From: CAYSCW01 sp964449165
Lineage (GTDB): Bacteria > Acidobacteriota > Aminicenantia > Aminicenantales > Aminicenantaceae
DNA: 23,000 nt
Assembly: GCA_964449165.1 (NCBI GenBank)
Contig: CAYVAT010000043.1
Span: 1-23,000, forward strand
Direction: 5' to 3'
Below, in pieces: positions 15,615 to 23,000 of this stretch (positions within the stretch are counted from its first letter, which is position 1; each line of letters starts with the position of its first letter). Both the position numbers and the translations under genes were made by a program. Under the pieces are notes generated by a model. The model was not told where the DNA came from and did not search any database. It saw only the letters and a program-made list of their open reading frames with translations.

Positions 15615-17219
15615 CTATGCTGCGGGTTCCAGCTCGTGAAATCGCACCACCACCCGCCAGTCTTCGTTTTCGTGTAGCATTGTATCTTCAACCTCGCATA
15701 CAAGAGGAAGGAAACTCTCAAGGTTCTGAGCTGTTCTCATTTGTTCTTTAATCTCTTCAAGGTGGCGAACCATCTCGGTGGAACGTTTTGCGTTCCTTAA
15801 ATATTCCCTTTGGATTCGGATTGCACCAAGCGCGCCGGCGATAGCAGGAAAAACAATAGCCATAAATGCGGACAGGCGATGAAAGAGATCAGGGCCCACT
15901 TGTAAAACATGGAGCAGTGCTGCGACAAAAGTGAATCCAAATAGGATATATCCTGCAATATACATTCGACGGTATCGCCGCTGATGGCGTTTGCTTTTAT
16001 CCTTGTGATAGCGGATTTGATCATCTATCCAGGCAACAAGCAAAAATTTCTTCAAACCCTTGAATCCTGATGAATCCGGATCGCGAAGTCGAGGGAGTTG
16101 ACTCCAGATAGAAAAGAACGCAGCAACCATCCAATCCTGGGAGGAATAAGAGAGGCTGAGGTGTCGTGGCGGACTCAGAGCTGTCACATGAACATTTGCT
16201 AAAGCCATAAAAACCGCTGAGCGAAATCTCTCAGCTAAAAATCGATAATCAATCCATTTGGAATGCCATCTCTGGCGACTGCCGAGCCAAAATATGATAA
16301 ACACAGTAACTATGAACGCAAGTTCGATAATAACAATTCTCGGCCAGTTGGAAAGAAAAAGAGCCTGGAAGGCAGCTACAGATATCGCTGCTGCCGCAAG
16401 CGCATAAACAAGACTTCCTGCTTTGTAATAAAGATTTTGAAAACGCTGAGATAGAATATCGGCCTGGATATAGTGTGGTAAAATTTTTTTACAAATTGCA
16501 TCCAAATTTTCAGAAGAGAAGCTAGATCTCTCAGCGTGACCGAGGAGACAGCGATAATGGTCATCCACCTTTTTCTCATTTCTTCTAGGATCTACCCTCT
16601 CAGAATTATAGCGGTCCAAATCCTTAAATGCCCTTCTATTCAAGCCTCTCCCCTGCTCAAAAGTAACTGGGGCTCCCTTACCTGTGTTTATCCAAAAAAG
16701 AGGGCATTTCTTCTTACGAGCGTAATGAACAATCTCAGCACTACCACCCTGTCCAGCAGATGGTTTGCCGTTCCACAGGGCAATGAGCACGTCGCAATGG
16801 TCAACAACGTAGCGTCCAACTTGAGCGTAGATTTCCGGTCGACTTATCTGAGTATGTAGCCGTTTGATACGGCGAGCTCTAGAAAGGAATCCCTCGAACT
16901 CCGTCTTGGATTCAAGGAGTTCGAAGTCTTTCAGATAATCCTCCTTTTCCAGAGGAAGAATTACCTCGAGTTGGGAACCATCAGCTTTGAGGACTTCACG
17001 GACAACCAGGCGATCTGCCCCTTCAGCTAGGGCAGAAAGCACGCTAAGAACTATTGGCGTGTTCTTCAATGGGGGAATCAATTGCTTGATCCTCTCAATT
17101 ACCCGATGAACCTCCTCGACCGCCCACGACTCATTCTCCAGCTTCCTGTGGCCTGTGACACCGATCACAACTCTGGCTGGAATGACCAATTCTGACCTCT
17201 TTTTTTGTTGAATATCCAT
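15615..17219 (-). CDS. SLOG-like nucleotide sensor fused to SLATT-like transmembrane hairpins
   Basis: A 534-residue protein. Residues about 16-190 form a Rossmann-like SLOG/LOG-type domain: VVIGVTGHRKL, a SALAEGADRLV turn (about 62-72), LEVILPLEKEDYLKDF (84-99) and CDVLIALWNGKPSAGQGG followed by SAEIVHYA (142-167), the usual phosphate-loop and acidic positions of this superfamily. The C-terminal half has four transmembrane helices in two hairpins: about 268-290 with 296-314, and 420-440 with 448-468. After the first hairpin comes KWIDYRFLAERFRSAVF, resembling the W...R..AE.lR signature of SLATT two-helix effector domains. SLOG domains are proposed to bind or cleave nucleotide derivatives, and SLATT to perturb membranes. 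ATG 17219 has CGGAG seven bases upstream and follows a consensus promoter. Effector role is inferred. Confidence 0.82.
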   Translation of the reverse strand: MDIQQKKRSELVIPARVVIGVTGHRKLENESWAVEEVHRVIERIKQLIPPLKNTPIVLSVLSALAEGADRLVVREVLKADGSQLEVILPLEKEDYLKDFELLESKTEFEGFLSRARRIKRLHTQISRPEIYAQVGRYVVDHCDVLIALWNGKPSAGQGGSAEIVHYARKKKCPLFWINTGKGAPVTFEQGRGLNRRAFKDLDRYNSERVDPRRNEKKVDDHYRCLLGHAERSSFSSENLDAICKKILPHYIQADILSQRFQNLYYKAGSLVYALAAAAISVAAFQALFLSNWPRIVIIELAFIVTVFIIFWLGSRQRWHSKWIDYRFLAERFRSAVFMALANVHVTALSPPRHLSLSYSSQDWMVAAFFSIWSQLPRLRDPDSSGFKGLKKFLLVAWIDDQIRYHKDKSKRHQRRYRRMYIAGYILFGFTFVAALLHVLQVGPDLFHRLSAFMAIVFPAIAGALGAIRIQREYLRNAKRSTEMVRHLEEIKEQMRTAQNLESFLPLVCEVEDTMLHENEDWRVVVRFHELEPAA

Positions 17220-17238
17220 CAATTAACTCCGATTCATG

Positions 17239-17267
17239 CTTATATCAAAGGCAAAAATTGAAGTCAA
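17239..17267 (-). promoter_or_regulatory. Strong sigma70-type promoter for the SLOG-RyR genes
   Basis: On the minus strand, TTGACT (17267-17262), a 17-base spacer and TATAAG (17244-17239). Transcription would start near 17232, only about 12 bases before ATG 17219, giving a very short leader that barely includes the CGGAG ribosome-binding site. The -35 box and next two bases (TTGACTTC) are identical to those of the promoter before the TIR gene. Confidence 0.6.
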
Positions 17268-17701
17268 TGCATGGTGCTCGTTTGCCGTGACATGCAACTT
17301 AATCGTTTGCTGAGTTCATAGACACAAAGACTAAAGCGAAAACTATAGCCTGACTTTCTTTTCGTTTGTTCTTCATCCTAGATATTTCTCTGGCAATGAA
17401 GTGAGGAATAAGCTTTTTGTACATACCATTTTGCAGATATAATGGGTCCAGCCGAAGGCTGAATGAATCTGGATAAATCTTTGATTTCTCTTTTATCCGC
17501 TGTTATATTAAGTGTTCAGCTCTGTCTTACCAGATTAACATTTTTTTCTTAGGGAGATTGTTGACTCTAGGCAGTTCCTGCTTTTTCCTTACAGATGACC
17601 CAGCAGAACTATCCTACTTTCAAAGCATAATGGAATACTCTCCCCAATTAACACGCCACCACTAAAACACGGGCACCCGGAAGCTTAATTTACCTCACCT
17701 G
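17268..17701. other. Gap between the TIR and SLOG genes
   Basis: Apart from the SLOG promoter, this 480-base gap holds no ORF I believe in. A 13-base hairpin, CAGCCGAAGGCTG (17449-17461), is the only clear inverted repeat; it lacks a following T-run on either strand, so I do not call it a terminator. Confidence 0.45.
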
Positions 17702-19237
17702 CTATTTTTTCTTCTCTAAATCTCCTGATGTACTTTCTCCTATTTCAATAAGTGCTTGCTCAATCTGCCCCGCAACCCAGCTATCGACATTTAGCTCCTT
17801 GGCCTTTTTCTTGAGAAAGGCACGCTCAACTTCGGTGATTATTCCATCAACAAGTACACCCTCAACCAAGCGGCTATACTCCACAACATTTTCAGGGGCG
17901 CACTGACGTTCAATCTTATCTGCTTGCTCCGCAGTCAGTCCCAGCTCTAGCCGTTTGCTGTCCAGCAAGGTTCTCTCACGGATGTTTATAACGCCGTCCA
18001 AGTAACTTCCCACACAAAGAACTCTATACTCCTCTTGAGCCCTTTTGGACGCATCCGTTTCAGAAATTCCCCGCCGCCTGACAGGCGCCTCACAATATGG
18101 GCATATTCGAAAGTCTGGAGCTAAGACTCTATGACAGGACTCGCATGTCACCTTCAAGGCAACCCCACATCCTGGACAGAATTTCCAATCGCCTTTTATA
18201 GTCTCCTTGCAGTAAGGGCATTCTTCTAAAGAACGCTCTTCTTTGGGGATAGGGGATACGACAAGGGCTCTTCCTACGAGCTCACAATCGTACAAGAAAA
18301 CCTTCAGCCAATAAGCCATCTGCATAGCATCGCTTTCATCAAGGCTAGCAATGCGGTCCGTATCTCTCAATGCCTTGTCCCATTCCACAACTTGATTCCA
18401 GTTTATTTTTTTTGTTTTATGAAGATTGGAAGTCAGCTTCTTTTGGAGCTCGCCAAAAACTTCCTTCTCTTCAAACAAATCAATGAGTTGGGCTAGCCCA
18501 AAACTTTTTAGAGAGGATTTGTCTTTTCCGATTCTTCTCTGGGCTGCCATAATTGTTTCGCGGACTTCCTTATCCTCCATAGAATCAATCAGATCTTGCA
18601 CCAGAAATCTCAGGGCTTTCTCGAAGATTGCTCCGCAATCTTTTATGCACGCCCCCCACTGCTTTCTTCTAAGCAAATCTCCGATGGACTGCAGACCTTT
18701 TTCATATTCGTTCAGCTCACGCTTCTTACCTAGGTCTTCAGCTATGGGAATATGCATGGCTTTAGTACCGGGCGACTTGGTTTCTTTAGTCTTTTCAAGA
18801 TCTGCGGAGACTGTATCTCGATCATCAGCTTCGCCTTTTTCCAGGTGGCGCTTCACTACGTTGGCAAGAATATCGAAGTGCTCATCATTTAGTTCTGGGA
18901 AAGCATCCAACCAATGAGCTCCTTTAATGTAGAATTTAATGGAATCCGAAGCCTGCACATCCTCGATCCGGAATGGAATTATCTTCATACTCTCATCAAC
19001 CGCGCAATCCAATTCTCTCATAACAAATTGAGAATTATTGGAAATTGCCGAGAAGATGAAGACCATTATGGGGCATTCCCTAATGGCGCCGATGATAGCC
19101 CTTGCATATTCTGTGCCAGGTAATATATCGCGCGGTGCTATCCAACACTTGATTCCGTTTGCTTCGAGCTTCGCTAACGCTGTCTCTGCCACCACTTTAT
19201 CTTTACTTGAATAGCTGATGAATACTTCATAGCTCAT
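17702..19237 (-). CDS. TIR-domain protein with two zinc ribbons and TerB-like repeats
   Basis: A 511-residue protein. Residues 1-134 are a TIR domain: YEVFISYSSKD, the BB-loop region CWIAPRDILPGTEYARAI (31-48) and SNNSQFVMRELDCAVDE, where Glu75 sits at the catalytic position of NAD-cleaving TIR enzymes. A helical region of unknown type follows (about 170-330). Two zinc ribbons come next: CPYC-x10-CPGC (C340, C343, C354, C357) and CESC-x10-CPYC (C365, C368, C379, C382). The C-terminus has two TerB-like helical units, each with a DGxI turn and a downstream acidic residue (GSYLDGVINIRER near 411-423; GVLVDGIITEVER near 460-472). ATG 19237 is chosen: it has AGGAGG upstream, whereas the extended start at 19303 lies inside the promoter. 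Likely NADase or cyclic ADP-ribose-type signal producer of an immune module (inference). Confidence 0.87.
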   Translation of the reverse strand: MSYEVFISYSSKDKVVAETALAKLEANGIKCWIAPRDILPGTEYARAIIGAIRECPIMVFIFSAISNNSQFVMRELDCAVDESMKIIPFRIEDVQASDSIKFYIKGAHWLDAFPELNDEHFDILANVVKRHLEKGEADDRDTVSADLEKTKETKSPGTKAMHIPIAEDLGKKRELNEYEKGLQSIGDLLRRKQWGACIKDCGAIFEKALRFLVQDLIDSMEDKEVRETIMAAQRRIGKDKSSLKSFGLAQLIDLFEEKEVFGELQKKLTSNLHKTKKINWNQVVEWDKALRDTDRIASLDESDAMQMAYWLKVFLYDCELVGRALVVSPIPKEERSLEECPYCKETIKGDWKFCPGCGVALKVTCESCHRVLAPDFRICPYCEAPVRRRGISETDASKRAQEEYRVLCVGSYLDGVINIRERTLLDSKRLELGLTAEQADKIERQCAPENVVEYSRLVEGVLVDGIITEVERAFLKKKAKELNVDSWVAGQIEQALIEIGESTSGDLEKKK

Positions 19238-19282
19238 CGCTTTACCTCCTCCTTTTGTCACAAACCGGAAATTGTATTCGAG

Positions 19283-19311
19283 ATTATACTTGTCGGATTC
19301 CAAGAAGTCAA
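19283..19311 (-). promoter_or_regulatory. Consensus sigma70-type promoter for the TIR gene
   Basis: On the minus strand, TTGACT (19311-19306), a 17-base spacer and a perfect TATAAT (19288-19283). Transcription would start near 19276, giving a leader of about 40 bases that includes the AAGGAGGAGG ribosome-binding site. Its position rules out translation from the upstream in-frame start at 19303. Confidence 0.7.
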
Positions 19312-19425
19312 CCTACCCCAGTCGTAAAGGTCAATTTATCGGGAATATAGTCCTGATGCGGTCCAGCCCTCAAAGACCTTTTAATCTCTTCCAGACAGAT
19401 CATCATAATTTGTGGGGAAGGATTC

Positions 19426-19722
19426 AATGTCGAGGTGCATCTGGATATTGGGATATTCGTTTCCGGGGAGTCCAGCTTTTGTATTCTTTGCGGTCTCTGT
19501 GTGAGATATTGCGCTGAGGTCAAGAGGAAAAATGCTGTGGGATTTGTGGAGTGTGGAGCAAGACGGGAGATCCGTTTCATCCCGGAAATAGTCGCGACTG
19601 AGTGCATTAACTGCAAAGAATGTTTTGCGCTCTGCCCGACATCCTATCTCCAGGCCTCTTTCGTTTTAGCCAAATCTCTTGCGTTTTCTAGGGATTCTTC
19701 TCCAACCGAATCAACGAAATAA
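19426..19722 (+). pseudogene. Fused nuoF-nuoG fragment, partial copy of the upstream genes
   Basis: Bases 19426-19476 match nuoF at about 5731-5781 (VEVHLDIGIFVSGESS) nearly base for base. The sequence then jumps to nuoG at about 6921-7157 (FCILCGLCVRYCAEV through CINCKECFALCPTSYLQ) with roughly one mismatch in ten. The joint falls at a short sequence shared by the parents (GAATCC in both), consistent with a deletion of about 1.1 kb between nuoF and nuoG in a duplicated copy. Both 4Fe-4S motifs are intact and the frame is open to TAA at 19720, but the start, the FMN site and the [2Fe-2S] domain are gone. I treat it as a relic. It is followed by repeat copy D, just as intact nuoG is followed by copy A. 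Confidence 0.82.
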
Positions 19723-19847
19723 GGGAGTTTGCCATCACGGGCGGCATCGCCCACCTCGAACTGACCTTTGAAGCCTCACGGCCACCTCCGCCTCATAATG
19801 TCCAGCAGGAACTCCTGATGACAGCTGAGGAGAAGGGGGAATATTCT
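19723..19847 (+). repeat. Repeat copy D: IS91-like transposase tail after the nuoFG relic
   Basis: From about 19740 the frame reads GGIAHLELTFEASRPPPPHN then QQELLMTAEEKGEY, matching the tails in copies A to C. The first 40 bases (AAGGGAGTTTGCCATCACGG and on) align with those after the nuoG stop in copy A, so A and D share the same junction. The trailer seen in B and C is missing; similarity ends near 19847. The frame stays open past that point, reading antisense into the permease gene. Confidence 0.58.
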
Positions 19848-19881
19848 TATCTTATTGAGAACCGTCCCCTTTATACACTTT

Positions 19882-22488
19882 TCATTCGTAGCGGAGGGAA
19901 TCGGCAGGATTTGCCCGGGCTGCCCGGACAGATTGAAATCCCACCGTTGCTAAGGCAATGAGCAAGGCCGCAATCCCTGCTACTATAAACACTAGCCAGC
20001 TGACTCCGACTCTGTAGGGAAAGTTCTTTAGCCATTCGTGCATGGCGTAATAGGCTGCAGGCCAGGCAAAGAGATTTGCAACAACGACCAGTTTCACGAA
20101 ATCTCTCGTTAAATGAAGAGTGATGTTGGGTATCGAAGCTCCGACAATTCTGCGGATTCCGATCTCTTTGGTTCTCTGCTTGGCCGTATAGCTGGAAAGT
20201 CCAAAAAGTCCCAGACAGGCGATAAAAATGCCGATTATAGCCAAATACAAAATAACTCGTCCGGCCTTCTGTTCTTCCAGGTACATTTGCTCGAAATCCT
20301 CATCTAAAAAACTGTATTCAAATATTCTGTTGGGAAATATGTTCTCATATTCTTTTTCAATGAAAGCAAGAGTTCCAGGAACATCCTGCGTGGAGATCTT
20401 TAAGGAAAGCCGATTTCCGGCGTTGTCTCTGGGAAGAAGTCTCAGCATGATCGGTCCGATCGTATGATGAAGCGAGAGAAAATGATAATCCTTGAGAATT
20501 CCTACTACCGTTGCACCTCCCCATGTTCGGGACCGGTAATCTACGTTGTACCTAAGCCTTTTTCCGATAGGCGCATCCCATCCGATTCTCTGTACAGCGC
20601 TCTCGTTGAGAATAACTGCATTCTCTACCCATCCTCTCATGTTCGTCGTGAAAGCTCTTCCTTCCAGAATCGTCATTTCATAGGCAGGAATGAAGTATTC
20701 ATCGATGTAATTGACATTTATCTTCATGTATTCTTCAGGACCGGCTCCTTCCCATGTGATGTAGGTCCAGTTCGTAGAGGAGTGGGGCAGGTAGTCATGC
20801 AGGGCCGCTTTCTTGATGTTTGGATTTTTCAGGAGTTCGGTTCGGAGAGTCTCAACACTTTGAGAAAGCCCCCCGGCGGGGATGACAATCATCTGTTCGC
20901 TGTTATAACCCAAGTCTTTGTTCAAGAGATAGTTATTCTGCTGCAGAATGATTGTCGTTCCGATGATAAGTCCGATCGAGATCGAAAACTGGAAGATGAC
21001 GAGGAATTTTCTGAGCAGAGTATTCCGTGCTGCTGAAGACACATTGCCTCTCAAAACCTGAACAGGGCGGAAAGAAGACAGGATAAATCCTGGGTAAAAT
21101 CCGGAAAGAATACTGATAAAAATAATCAAAATGATAAGCCCTAAAGTGAAAAGCCAGTTATTCACAAGGTCCAGGGACAGCTGTCGGTTGACTATCTGAT
21201 TGAATTCCGGCAGGAGGATCAGTGCGAGAAAAAGAGCCAGAACCATAGCTAATGCCACGGTGAGTAAAGATTCTCCGAGAAACTGCTTGATCAGCGATGT
21301 TCTTTGTGCTCCGACAACTTTACGCAATCCAACCTCTCGTGCTCTATCAGCGCCACGGGCTGTTTCCAAATTCATGAAATTGATGCAACCTATCAAAAGG
21401 ACAAAGATCGATATGGCCGCAAATATGGTGAGATTTTTAATACTTCCGACAACAGCGAATTCGAAGTTCACATCAGCATAAAGGTGAATTCTTGCGAGAG
21501 GCTGGAGATAGAGCTCATTTCTGCTTCTTTCTCCCTGGTACTTCTTCAGGAAAAAACGGATCTTTTCATTTGTTTCTTGAAAGGACTGTCCCGGATTCAG
21601 CATAACATAGACAGGCACCCAGTTATCGCCCCATCTAGAAAAAATGTCTTCTCCATACATGGCTGGATAACTGGAAACCGAGATGAGGCCGTTAAACTGA
21701 AGATGAGAATTTTTCGGAATATCTGCAATCACTCCGGTGACTTTGAAATCATGGCTGTTATACACCCGGATCACCTGGTCGAGAGGCTCTTCGGAGCCAA
21801 ACACGCGCTCGGCCGCGGTTTCGGTAATGACCATGGAATAGGGTTCTTCGAGTGCGGTGTTTATGTCTCCTTGAATCATCGGAAAGGAAAACATCTTCAG
21901 GAATGTGTTATCCACAGCATATACTTTTTCTATTTTGAGCTTCCGATTGTCAGGAGTCGTGATAAGAGGATTTCCCCAGTTTATGAATTTTGTAACAGCC
22001 TCGAAATCAGGGATGTCGGCTTCAAGAGCTGCAGAGAGGGCGGTCGGACAGCCTGCGGTAGGCTCTGAGCTTGATTCGTGGGCAAGGATCTGTTCTACTC
22101 GGTAGATTCGATCGAGGTTTGTGTGGAATTTATCGAAACTGAGTTCGAACTGGATATAGAGTGCTATAAGAATAAAAAGAGCCAGTCCTACTGCCATGCC
22201 GGCAATATGGATAAAGGAAAAACCTTTGTGCTTCGTGATATTCCGAAAGCCAATTTTAAAATGGTTCCTGAACATTTCAATACCCCAGTATAAAAAGTTC
22301 TTAAGAAATGCAGGGAGGAGAAGAGCCAGCTGTGCCCAAAGGAAAAGACATGCTTTAAAACGTCCTTTCTCAGCGGCAATGCCGTGGAATCTTTCCTCAA
22401 AATCTCCCATGGCTGAATAACGGATATGGGATTCGATCATACGCTCAATGATCCAGGAAGGAAGAGATGGAGGGGATTTATCCGTCAT
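19882..22488 (-). CDS. MacB/FtsX-type ABC transporter permease with N-terminal prefix domain (orphan)
   Basis: An 868-residue inner-membrane permease of the MacB family in its duplicated form. An N-terminal prefix (about 10-65, with SWIIERMIESHIRYSAMGDF) precedes the first transmembrane helix (about 90-114). Next come a periplasmic MacB core domain, an FtsX block with three helices (about 352-466, containing ADRAREVGLRKVVGAQRT), a further helix near 495-516, a second periplasmic domain and a final FtsX block (KQRTKEIGIRRIVGASI and three helices) ending RAARANPADSLRYE. No ABC ATPase gene is in the window, so its energy partner is elsewhere; such orphan permeases paired with PadR genes are common in Acidobacteriota-like genomes. 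ATG 22488 is used; a TTG at 22497 would overlap the padR stop as TTGA. Substrate unknown; families of this type export peptides, macrolides or lipoproteins. Confidence 0.88.
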   Translation of the reverse strand: MTDKSPPSLPSWIIERMIESHIRYSAMGDFEERFHGIAAEKGRFKACLFLWAQLALLLPAFLKNFLYWGIEMFRNHFKIGFRNITKHKGFSFIHIAGMAVGLALFILIALYIQFELSFDKFHTNLDRIYRVEQILAHESSSEPTAGCPTALSAALEADIPDFEAVTKFINWGNPLITTPDNRKLKIEKVYAVDNTFLKMFSFPMIQGDINTALEEPYSMVITETAAERVFGSEEPLDQVIRVYNSHDFKVTGVIADIPKNSHLQFNGLISVSSYPAMYGEDIFSRWGDNWVPVYVMLNPGQSFQETNEKIRFFLKKYQGERSRNELYLQPLARIHLYADVNFEFAVVGSIKNLTIFAAISIFVLLIGCINFMNLETARGADRAREVGLRKVVGAQRTSLIKQFLGESLLTVALAMVLALFLALILLPEFNQIVNRQLSLDLVNNWLFTLGLIILIIFISILSGFYPGFILSSFRPVQVLRGNVSSAARNTLLRKFLVIFQFSISIGLIIGTTIILQQNNYLLNKDLGYNSEQMIVIPAGGLSQSVETLRTELLKNPNIKKAALHDYLPHSSTNWTYITWEGAGPEEYMKINVNYIDEYFIPAYEMTILEGRAFTTNMRGWVENAVILNESAVQRIGWDAPIGKRLRYNVDYRSRTWGGATVVGILKDYHFLSLHHTIGPIMLRLLPRDNAGNRLSLKISTQDVPGTLAFIEKEYENIFPNRIFEYSFLDEDFEQMYLEEQKAGRVILYLAIIGIFIACLGLFGLSSYTAKQRTKEIGIRRIVGASIPNITLHLTRDFVKLVVVANLFAWPAAYYAMHEWLKNFPYRVGVSWLVFIVAGIAALLIALATVGFQSVRAARANPADSLRYE

Positions 22489-22493
22489 TTCGT

Positions 22494-22811
22494 TCAACTT
22501 TTGAAAGTAGGAATCGAAGACCAGATGATTTCATTCAACCGTTTGACAGCGAGAAGAGCTTGCTGCCCTTCGTGAGTCAGCTTGTAAAATATTTTTCGCC
22601 TGCCTCCGCGTTCTGCTGTAGGTTCTCCCTTGATCGACTCAACTAGGCCATATTTGAGCAATCTTCCCAGGGAGGCATAAATGGAGCCGGTTAACCAGGA
22701 TTTCCCTGTTGTCTTTTTGACTTCTTCAAGAATGGTTATGCCGTAGGCGTTGTCTTGAAGCCTCCATATACTTAGGAGGATGATTTCTTCCAAGCGGGAT
22801 ACAAATCTCAT
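22494..22811 (-). CDS. PadR-family transcriptional regulator
   Basis: A 105-residue winged-helix protein. It shows the PadR pattern: EEIILLSIWRLQDNAYGITI (helix 1-2), LTGSIYASLGRLLKYGLVES (recognition helix and wing entry), then ERGGRRKIFYKLTHEGQQAL (wing and start of the dimer helix). Length fits the short PadR-s2 group. ATG 22811 is preceded by AAGGAG; a TTG at 22814 is the other in-frame option. It lies directly upstream of the permease with no room for a separate promoter, so it very probably controls its own operon in response to a ligand, as PadR repressors beside transporters usually do. The ligand cannot be inferred. Confidence 0.9.
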   Translation of the reverse strand: MRFVSRLEEIILLSIWRLQDNAYGITILEEVKKTTGKSWLTGSIYASLGRLLKYGLVESIKGEPTAERGGRRKIFYKLTHEGQQALLAVKRLNEIIWSSIPTFKS

Positions 22812-22814
22812 CAA

Positions 22815-22850
22815 GCACTCCTTTTATATATGTATACGTTTGTTGGATAA
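22815..22850 (-). promoter_or_regulatory. Possible operator region upstream of padR
   Basis: The 25 bases before the padR ribosome-binding site contain the palindrome GTATAC inside an alternating TATATATGTATACG stretch. PadR proteins bind short AT-rich inverted repeats overlapping their own promoters. I could not place a convincing -35/-10 pair here, so this is only suggestive. Confidence 0.25.
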
Positions 22851-23000
22851 ATAATGTTTCAATATTGCATCAAAATTTTTTAAAAAAAATTCTCGATTTG
22901 ACGATATATGGCTTGAATCGGTAATGATATCGATCGGCAGCGAAAAAAATCTTATTCGAGGTAGCCTGAACTCAAATAAATTCATTAAAATGATTTTGGA

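Noticed and set aside
17449..17461. Hairpin CAGCCGAAGGCTG as a terminator for the TIR transcript
   Set aside because: The stem is only five pairs, it is 240 bases past the stop, and no T-run follows on either strand.
19857..19876. GAGAACCGTCCCCTTTATAC motif at the permease 3' end as a REP-type repeat
   Set aside because: It resembles a dispersed motif I vaguely recall from metagenomic sequences, but only one copy is present here, so nothing supports a repeat call.
1..23000. CRISPR arrays, rRNA genes, intact tRNA genes or a complete transposase
   Set aside because: No regularly spaced direct repeats, rRNA-like sequence, foldable tRNA or full-length transposase frame was seen in the window.

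Overview
The window looks like chromosomal DNA from an anaerobic bacterium. The left end carries an HdrA/MvhD/NuoFG-type flavin and iron-sulfur electron-transfer operon next to fdhD. The right end carries an orphan MacB/FtsX-type ABC permease with an N-terminal prefix region and a PadR-family gene, a pairing common in Acidobacteriota and Candidatus Aminicenantes. The taxonomic guess (Aminicenantes-like) is inference from gene types only; no rRNA, intact tRNA or other phylogenetic marker is present.

Region 1 (3-7157, + strand) is a tight operon: a 5'-truncated fdhD, a double-length hdrA, an MvhD domain fused to the helical N-terminal part of NuoE, a NuoF-like flavoprotein carrying a thioredoxin-fold [2Fe-2S] domain, and a NuoG/HoxU-like ferredoxin subunit. 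No HdrB/HdrC and no catalytic dehydrogenase or hydrogenase subunit is in view. With fdhD beside it, the likeliest role is electron bifurcation or confurcation linked to formate, but the partner must lie outside the window.

Region 2 (7158-13011) holds a secreted M1-type metallopeptidase (+), an unrecognised secreted protein (-) and an unrecognised four-helix membrane protein (+). These are separated by degenerate copies of one repeat whose coding part reads as the C-terminus of an IS91-like transposase. Four copies (A 7158-7353, B 9951-10240, C 12669-12960, D 19723-19847) all point the same way and divide the accessory DNA into cassettes.

Region 3 (13012-19311, - strand), between repeat copies C and D, is the most interesting part. 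It is a three-gene module: a TIR-domain protein with two zinc ribbons and TerB-like repeats; a SLOG-like sensor fused to two transmembrane hairpins resembling SLATT; and a protein joining a degenerate PfkB/ribokinase-like domain, an AAA+ ATPase and a C-terminal RyR domain. Two strong sigma70-type promoters (TTGACT-17-TATAAT and TTGACT-17-TATAAG) precede the TIR gene and the SLOG gene. The domain set matches nucleotide-signal immune or conflict systems; I know of no characterised system with exactly this composition.

Region 4 (19304-19847) is debris: a fused fragment of nuoF and nuoG, diverged from the intact genes 13 kb upstream, followed by repeat copy D. Region 5 (19882-22811, - strand) is a padR-like regulator and the orphan ABC permease, overlapping or nearly touching and probably co-transcribed.
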